A stretch of 64,000 nucleotides of DNA from UBA10646 sp046296295. Its GTDB lineage: Bacteria > Bacteroidota > Bacteroidia > Chitinophagales > Chitinophagaceae. Shown piece by piece: positions 60,615 through 64,000 of the stretch (positions are counted from its first letter, which is position 1; each line of letters begins with the position of its first letter). Made by a program: the position numbers and the translations under genes. Location: contig JBKBLG010000009.1 of the NCBI GenBank assembly GCA_046296295.1, forward strand, positions 1 to 64,000. The letters run 5' to 3'. The notes below the pieces were generated by a model. That model was not told where the DNA came from. It saw only the letters and a list, made by a program, of their open reading frames with translations, and ran no database searches.

Positions 60615-62267
60615 TTATTTGTATAGTAACTCATAATATTCGTGTGCCATTCGATTACTATCGAATTGGAAGCGAACATCACGCATACCATTTTTAACAA
60701 TATCTCGCCAAGTGTCTTTGCTTTCGTAATACAATGGCATGATTTGCTTTTCAAGAATATCGTAGATATGGTTTAAATCATAATCGTCTTGATCATGCAC
60801 TGTCATATTTTCATAATCGGCCATTGGTACTACAAAGCCGTTATTGGCATGGTTAATAAACTCAGGTATCCAACCATCGTTCGTACTAAAGTTAACAGCA
60901 CCATTCATAGCGGCAGTCATACCACTGGTTCCACTAGCTTCACGTGGTACACGAGGGTTGTTAAGCCATACATCGGCGGCTTGTTTCAAACGCTTACTCA
61001 AGGTGAGTTCGTAACCAATTACAACAGCCATGTTATTGTACTCTTTACTAATTTGTACTAAGTTGTTGAACTGGCTAATAGCCGGATAATCTACCGGATA
61101 AGGCTTACCTGCCCAAATGATTTGAACTGGGTACTTGGTATTACGCATTAGTGCATCGAAACGTTCACGCTCCCAGGTTAATAAGTCGGCACGCTTATAG
61201 CCTGCAAAACGGCGTGCCCAAACAATGGTTAAAATGTTAGGATTGAAAAGCTTACCTGTTTGATCTGCAACAATTTCGAAAGCACGTTTTTTGAGATATT
61301 GCTTTCTATCGTCGAACTTATCATTGTCTTTATTTTCCATTGCAGTATATAACTGCTTATCGGCCCAATACTTCCAGTTTTGAGCATTGGTGATAGAAAT
61401 AATTGGACAAATGTTATTGTACTTACCCCACATTCTACGGCTAACATCGCCATGTAGTGCCGATACACCATTACTCAAGCGAGCAAAACGCAATGCTGCA
61501 AGGCTATGGTTAAATTGATCGTCTTCAGTGCCTGTAACACGGCGAACTTCATCGAGTGTTAGGCCGCAGAAATAACTCATTTTATGGCACAAATAAATAT
61601 CGTGCTTTTCGTTACCCGCCTCTTCAGGTGTGTGTGTAGTGAACACGAGGTGCTTACGCACCATATCAACACTCTTGAATTTGTTTAATAAATAGAAGGC
61701 TGAAGAAATACCATGCGCTTCGTTTAAATGGTAAAGATCGGGGTTAAAGTTAAGTTCGTCGATCAGCTTAGCACCACCAACACCTAACAAAATGAATTGA
61801 GCAATTTTGGTGCTCACATTCGCATCGTACAAACGGTGGGAAATGGTTTGGCTTACATAATCGTTCTCTGGAAGGTCGGTTGTTAATAAAAACATGGGGG
61901 CTGTTTTGAACGTTTCGGGGTTCAAATACAACGCTTTAACCCATACCGGATGGTCGTGTACCAGAATTTGGAACTTAATACCAGTATCTTCTAAGAAACT
62001 GTAAATTTTTTCCATCCAGCCTACTTGCAGGGTTTGATCCTGGTTGCGTGCTTGATCGTAGTAACCATATTTCCATAAGATACCAATACCTATTAAGTTT
62101 TGGCGTAACTCGTAAGCACTACGCATGTGGCTACCCGCCAAAAAGCCTAAGCCACCACTGTATATTTTTAATGGCTGGTGAACAGCAAATTCCATTGAGA
62201 AGTAGGCTACCTTTTTCTTGTAACGCTCGTCAATAGCAAAAGGAACCTGAAAATTTCTAAAGTTCAT
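60615..62267 (-). CDS. Alpha-glucan phosphorylase-family protein (GT35), PLP lysine replaced
   Basis: A 550-residue member of the short alpha-glucan phosphorylase family (GT35), cytoplasmic glycogen/maltodextrin metabolism. Conserved parts: AYFSMEFAVHQPLKIYSGGLGFLAG (about 21-45), LNEAHGISSAF, FTTHTPEEAG, WARRFAGYKR and EASGTSGMTAAMNG. In standard phosphorylases the last motif is GMKxxxNG, with the lysine holding pyridoxal phosphate. Here that position is Thr451 (ACT, 60915-60917), so normal PLP-dependent phosphorolysis looks doubtful. From memory, relatives in this phylum may share the change. It could be a modified enzyme or a glycosyltransferase of another kind. Single gene with its own terminator. 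Confidence 0.82.
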   Translation of the reverse strand: MNFRNFQVPFAIDERYKKKVAYFSMEFAVHQPLKIYSGGLGFLAGSHMRSAYELRQNLIGIGILWKYGYYDQARNQDQTLQVGWMEKIYSFLEDTGIKFQILVHDHPVWVKALYLNPETFKTAPMFLLTTDLPENDYVSQTISHRLYDANVSTKIAQFILLGVGGAKLIDELNFNPDLYHLNEAHGISSAFYLLNKFKSVDMVRKHLVFTTHTPEEAGNEKHDIYLCHKMSYFCGLTLDEVRRVTGTEDDQFNHSLAALRFARLSNGVSALHGDVSRRMWGKYNNICPIISITNAQNWKYWADKQLYTAMENKDNDKFDDRKQYLKKRAFEIVADQTGKLFNPNILTIVWARRFAGYKRADLLTWERERFDALMRNTKYPVQIIWAGKPYPVDYPAISQFNNLVQISKEYNNMAVVIGYELTLSKRLKQAADVWLNNPRVPREASGTSGMTAAMNGAVNFSTNDGWIPEFINHANNGFVVPMADYENMTVHDQDDYDLNHIYDILEKQIMPLYYESKDTWRDIVKNGMRDVRFQFDSNRMAHEYYELLYK

Positions 62268-62393
62268 AAAAGCAGATTTCTATTTTCAATTGTGCAATAT
62301 AGTAGACTTTATCCAAAATGTATTTTTTACACATTAAATCATCTACAGTTGTACGATTAACGCAGGAAAACTACATTTTAATCGGGAGATAAC

Positions 62394-63386
62394 CTATGAT
62401 TTTTTACTTGTTGAACCGCTATTACCCTTATTTGCAACAGATGTTTTCTTTTTACGGTAAGTATCGTTAATTTGGCATTTTATGCCTCGATAGTTGCCAC
62501 AGTTACCTTGTTCTTTCACTTTCACTTCGTTGCCTTCAAATGAAAACTCTATCACACATGGGTCTCCGCTTTTTTGGTACACTGCTTTTTTAGGGCTTAC
62601 AAGCTTAATGTTTCCTTTAATTTCACCTTTGCAGTCGGCATTTTTTTCAAAATAATAGAACAAGCGATAATCGTTTTCGTTAGCACCATCGCGTAAGCTT
62701 AGTAAAAACTTACCCTCTTTCTTGTAATCGCCACTGAGTGGTTGTGTTTGTGGCAAGGTATCAATCGGATTCACAATAGTAGCTGTTCTCGCTTTATCTT
62801 CATTGGTTTCTTGCATAATTAAAGAGAACCCGGTTGGTGTTAGTACAGCATAGCTATTACGTGTGAATGCTGCTTCACTACTACTTATTTTCTTTTCTTT
62901 TACTTGCGTAAATGTTGGCTCTTTATTTACCGTAAGGCTTTGTTTATAGCCATCTTTACCTGTGTTGTCTAATAGTTGCTGCCAACCGGCAAATTTTTGT
63001 TTTTCATTGAAATATAGTACTAATGCGGTTAATTTTTTATCACCTTGCTTTGCCACGACTAATAAATAGGTTTCTTTTCCCTTTTCAATTCTACCCAATG
63101 GATGTAAACACCATTTTCCATTAGCAGTATAGCCTAACGCTTTTGCAACTGAATCGGGCACAAATTGAATAAAGGCTTTATAGCCGATGGTAAGGGTATC
63201 CATTCTGCGAGCCATGGATGTATCTTGGAGTGTGTAAGGCAGTTTAATGCTGGGAAAAACCTGCATAAACTCGTTGCGCTTAACCGCTACTTCGCCTTGT
63301 AGAGATGGCTTTGGAGCATCGCCTCCGCAGGCCAATAACATCAAACTGCATAGTATAACTAAGTAGCTACAAATAATACGTTGCAT
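62394..63386 (-). CDS. Lipoprotein of unknown function
   Basis: A 330-residue lipoprotein: signal ending in the lipobox LLACGG (Cys near 20), then a mixed, mostly beta region. The C-terminal third has NADCKGEIKGN and GNCGNYRG, with cysteines that could pair; the tail is lysine/serine-rich. No family recognised. Repeat copies at 62902 (sister word) and 62925 (read SLTVNK) lie in the gene, which marks it as host-type DNA. It is divergent from the DtxR-type regulator. Confidence 0.7.
   Translation of the reverse strand: MQRIICSYLVILCSLMLLACGGDAPKPSLQGEVAVKRNEFMQVFPSIKLPYTLQDTSMARRMDTLTIGYKAFIQFVPDSVAKALGYTANGKWCLHPLGRIEKGKETYLLVVAKQGDKKLTALVLYFNEKQKFAGWQQLLDNTGKDGYKQSLTVNKEPTFTQVKEKKISSSEAAFTRNSYAVLTPTGFSLIMQETNEDKARTATIVNPIDTLPQTQPLSGDYKKEGKFLLSLRDGANENDYRLFYYFEKNADCKGEIKGNIKLVSPKKAVYQKSGDPCVIEFSFEGNEVKVKEQGNCGNYRGIKCQINDTYRKKKTSVANKGNSGSTSKKS
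62925..62937 (-). repeat. Iterated 14-mer variant in the lipoprotein gene
   Basis: 13 of 14 bases, read as SLTVNK; a sister-word copy lies at 62902-62914, 10 bases away, in opposite orientation. Confidence 0.8.
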
Positions 63387-63456
63387 ATAAGAATATGAAT
63401 GGCTAAAATAGGTATTGCAATTATAGTTGCGATTTTTTTTACCGAAAGGGTAATTT

Positions 63457-63492
63457 TTGATTTATGAATCGCAAGATTTAGATTTGCCTAAA
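63457..63492 (+). promoter_or_regulatory. Promoter with overlapping candidate DtxR/MntR operator
   Basis: TTG at 63457-63459, 19 bases, then TAGATTTG at 63479-63486: a full Bacteroidota promoter, start point near 63493. An inverted repeat TTTAG-N6-CTAAA (63477-63481 and 63488-63492) covers the -7 box. Its position and its resemblance to DtxR-family boxes suggest metal-dependent autorepression of the regulator that follows. Confidence 0.55.
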
Positions 63493-63502
63493 AATAAAAT
63501 TA

Positions 63503-64000
63503 GTGGCACTTCAACTTTCTATTACAGAAGAAAACTACCTTAAAGCTATTTATCACTTACAGCAAACTAACGACAAGGTTAGTACCAACGATTTGGCAGC
63601 TAGCTTGCATACAAAAGCTGCTTCGGTAACCGATATGTTGAAGAAACTAAGCCAAAAAAAATTGGTTGATTATGAGCCTTACATGGGTTTCACATTAAGT
63701 GAGTCGGGATTAGGCACTGCACTTGCCATTATTAGAAAGCACCGACTTTGGGAGTATTTTTTAGTTGAGCACTTGCAATTTGGCTGGGATGAAGTACATG
63801 CTGTTGCAGAGGAATTAGAGCATATTACCAGTACACTTTTAGTGGATCGTTTAGATGCTTTTTTAGGGTATCCGAAATTTGACCCTCACGGCGATCCTAT
63901 TCCTGATATTAATGGCAAGATGGTACTATTGAAACAAATTAACCTTACCGATGCCCCACTACAACACACTGTTACTGTTAGTAGCGTTGGTAGCCAAAGC
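63503..64000 (+). CDS. DtxR/MntR-family metal-dependent regulator (3' end outside window)
   Basis: Iron- or manganese-responsive repressor. From the GTG at 63503 the 166 visible residues begin LSITEENYLKAIYHLQ. The winged helix follows (NDLAASLHTKAASVTDMLKKLSQKKLV), then the dimerisation/metal domain, with RKHRLWEYFLVEHL and GWDEVHAVAEELEH, whose His and Glu residues are metal ligands in the family. The gene leaves the window at base 64000. No earlier ATG gives a better start. Confidence 0.88.
   Translation, partial: MALQLSITEENYLKAIYHLQQTNDKVSTNDLAASLHTKAASVTDMLKKLSQKKLVDYEPYMGFTLSESGLGTALAIIRKHRLWEYFLVEHLQFGWDEVHAVAEELEHITSTLLVDRLDAFLGYPKFDPHGDPIPDINGKMVLLKQINLTDAPLQHTVTVSSVGSQS

Noticed and set aside
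1..64000. Iterated word as a KOPS- or chi-like polar signal
   Set aside because: Plus and minus orientations are about equal along the window, with no strand bias.
1..64000. Iterated word as a conserved protein motif (LTVN)
   Set aside because: The same DNA word is read in several frames, occurs in intergenic DNA, and lies in unrelated proteins.

Overview
The window reads as a chromosome segment of a Bacteroidota bacterium, most likely of the Chitinophagales/Chitinophagaceae type; I cannot fix the genus. The grounds are a PorP/SprF-like type IX secretion (T9SS) protein, a giant PKD protein with a gliding-motility C-terminal sorting domain, a PorE-like TPR/PD40/OmpA protein, a DUF2027-Smr protein, a GIN-domain lipoprotein, and several promoters with the Bacteroidota -7 box TAnnTTTG. 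No rRNA, tRNA or CRISPR array was recognised.

Layout. 1-4.0 kb: the start of an ABC ATPase gene (leaves the window at base 1), a GAF/PAS sensor that lacks an ATPase domain, and a DUF2892 protein. 4.3-12.3 kb: a foreign-looking island with an XRE regulator, a PLD-SNF2 helicase and an Eco57I-type DNA adenine methyltransferase in one tight operon, followed by a tandem array of about 75-80 bp palindromic repeats. 12.4-24.7 kb: DUF2027-Smr protein, amino-acid permease, polyprenyl synthase, ATP-grasp-like protein, CrtA-like protein, two arginine-deiminase-superfamily enzymes, two exported proteins and a DNA2-like helicase. 24.8-28.7 kb: histidine degradation genes hutU and hutH with a MarR regulator. 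28.9-35.4 kb: Gfo/Idh oxidoreductase, polyprenyl-phosphate sugar transferase, M1 peptidase and a FemAB-like acyltransferase. 35.6-43 kb: OmpA/TSP3 protein, RlpA, a VanX-like dipeptidase, a thiamine-binding-type protein, an amylase with its MFS transporter, and PorP/SprF. 43-49.7 kb: the giant PKD protein, a WbqC-like gene carrying a G10 tract, and a LEA14-like lipoprotein. 49.9-57.4 kb: a membrane protein, ispD, a cysteine desulfurase, glmM, a methyltransferase, an LtaS-like sulfatase and a PAP2 phosphatase. 57.5-64 kb: dprA, PorE-like protein, an alpha-glucan phosphorylase-family protein, a lipoprotein, and the start of a DtxR/MntR regulator.

The most striking signal is not a gene. A 14-base word, CCTTACGGTAAATG, occurs 16 times perfectly and about 18 more times with small changes in these 64 kb, on both strands, in intergenic DNA and inside genes in three different reading frames, so the DNA word and not the peptide appears to be what is kept. 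Its density, its balanced orientation, a closely spaced inverted pair between convergent genes next to dprA, and its complete absence from the 4.3-12.3 kb island all resemble the DNA uptake sequences of Neisseria and Haemophilus. A sister word, ACTTACGTAAATG, is also repeated. The second highlight is the island itself: a two-enzyme helicase plus methyltransferase set with a controller-like XRE gene, which matches no complete named defence system that I can assign.
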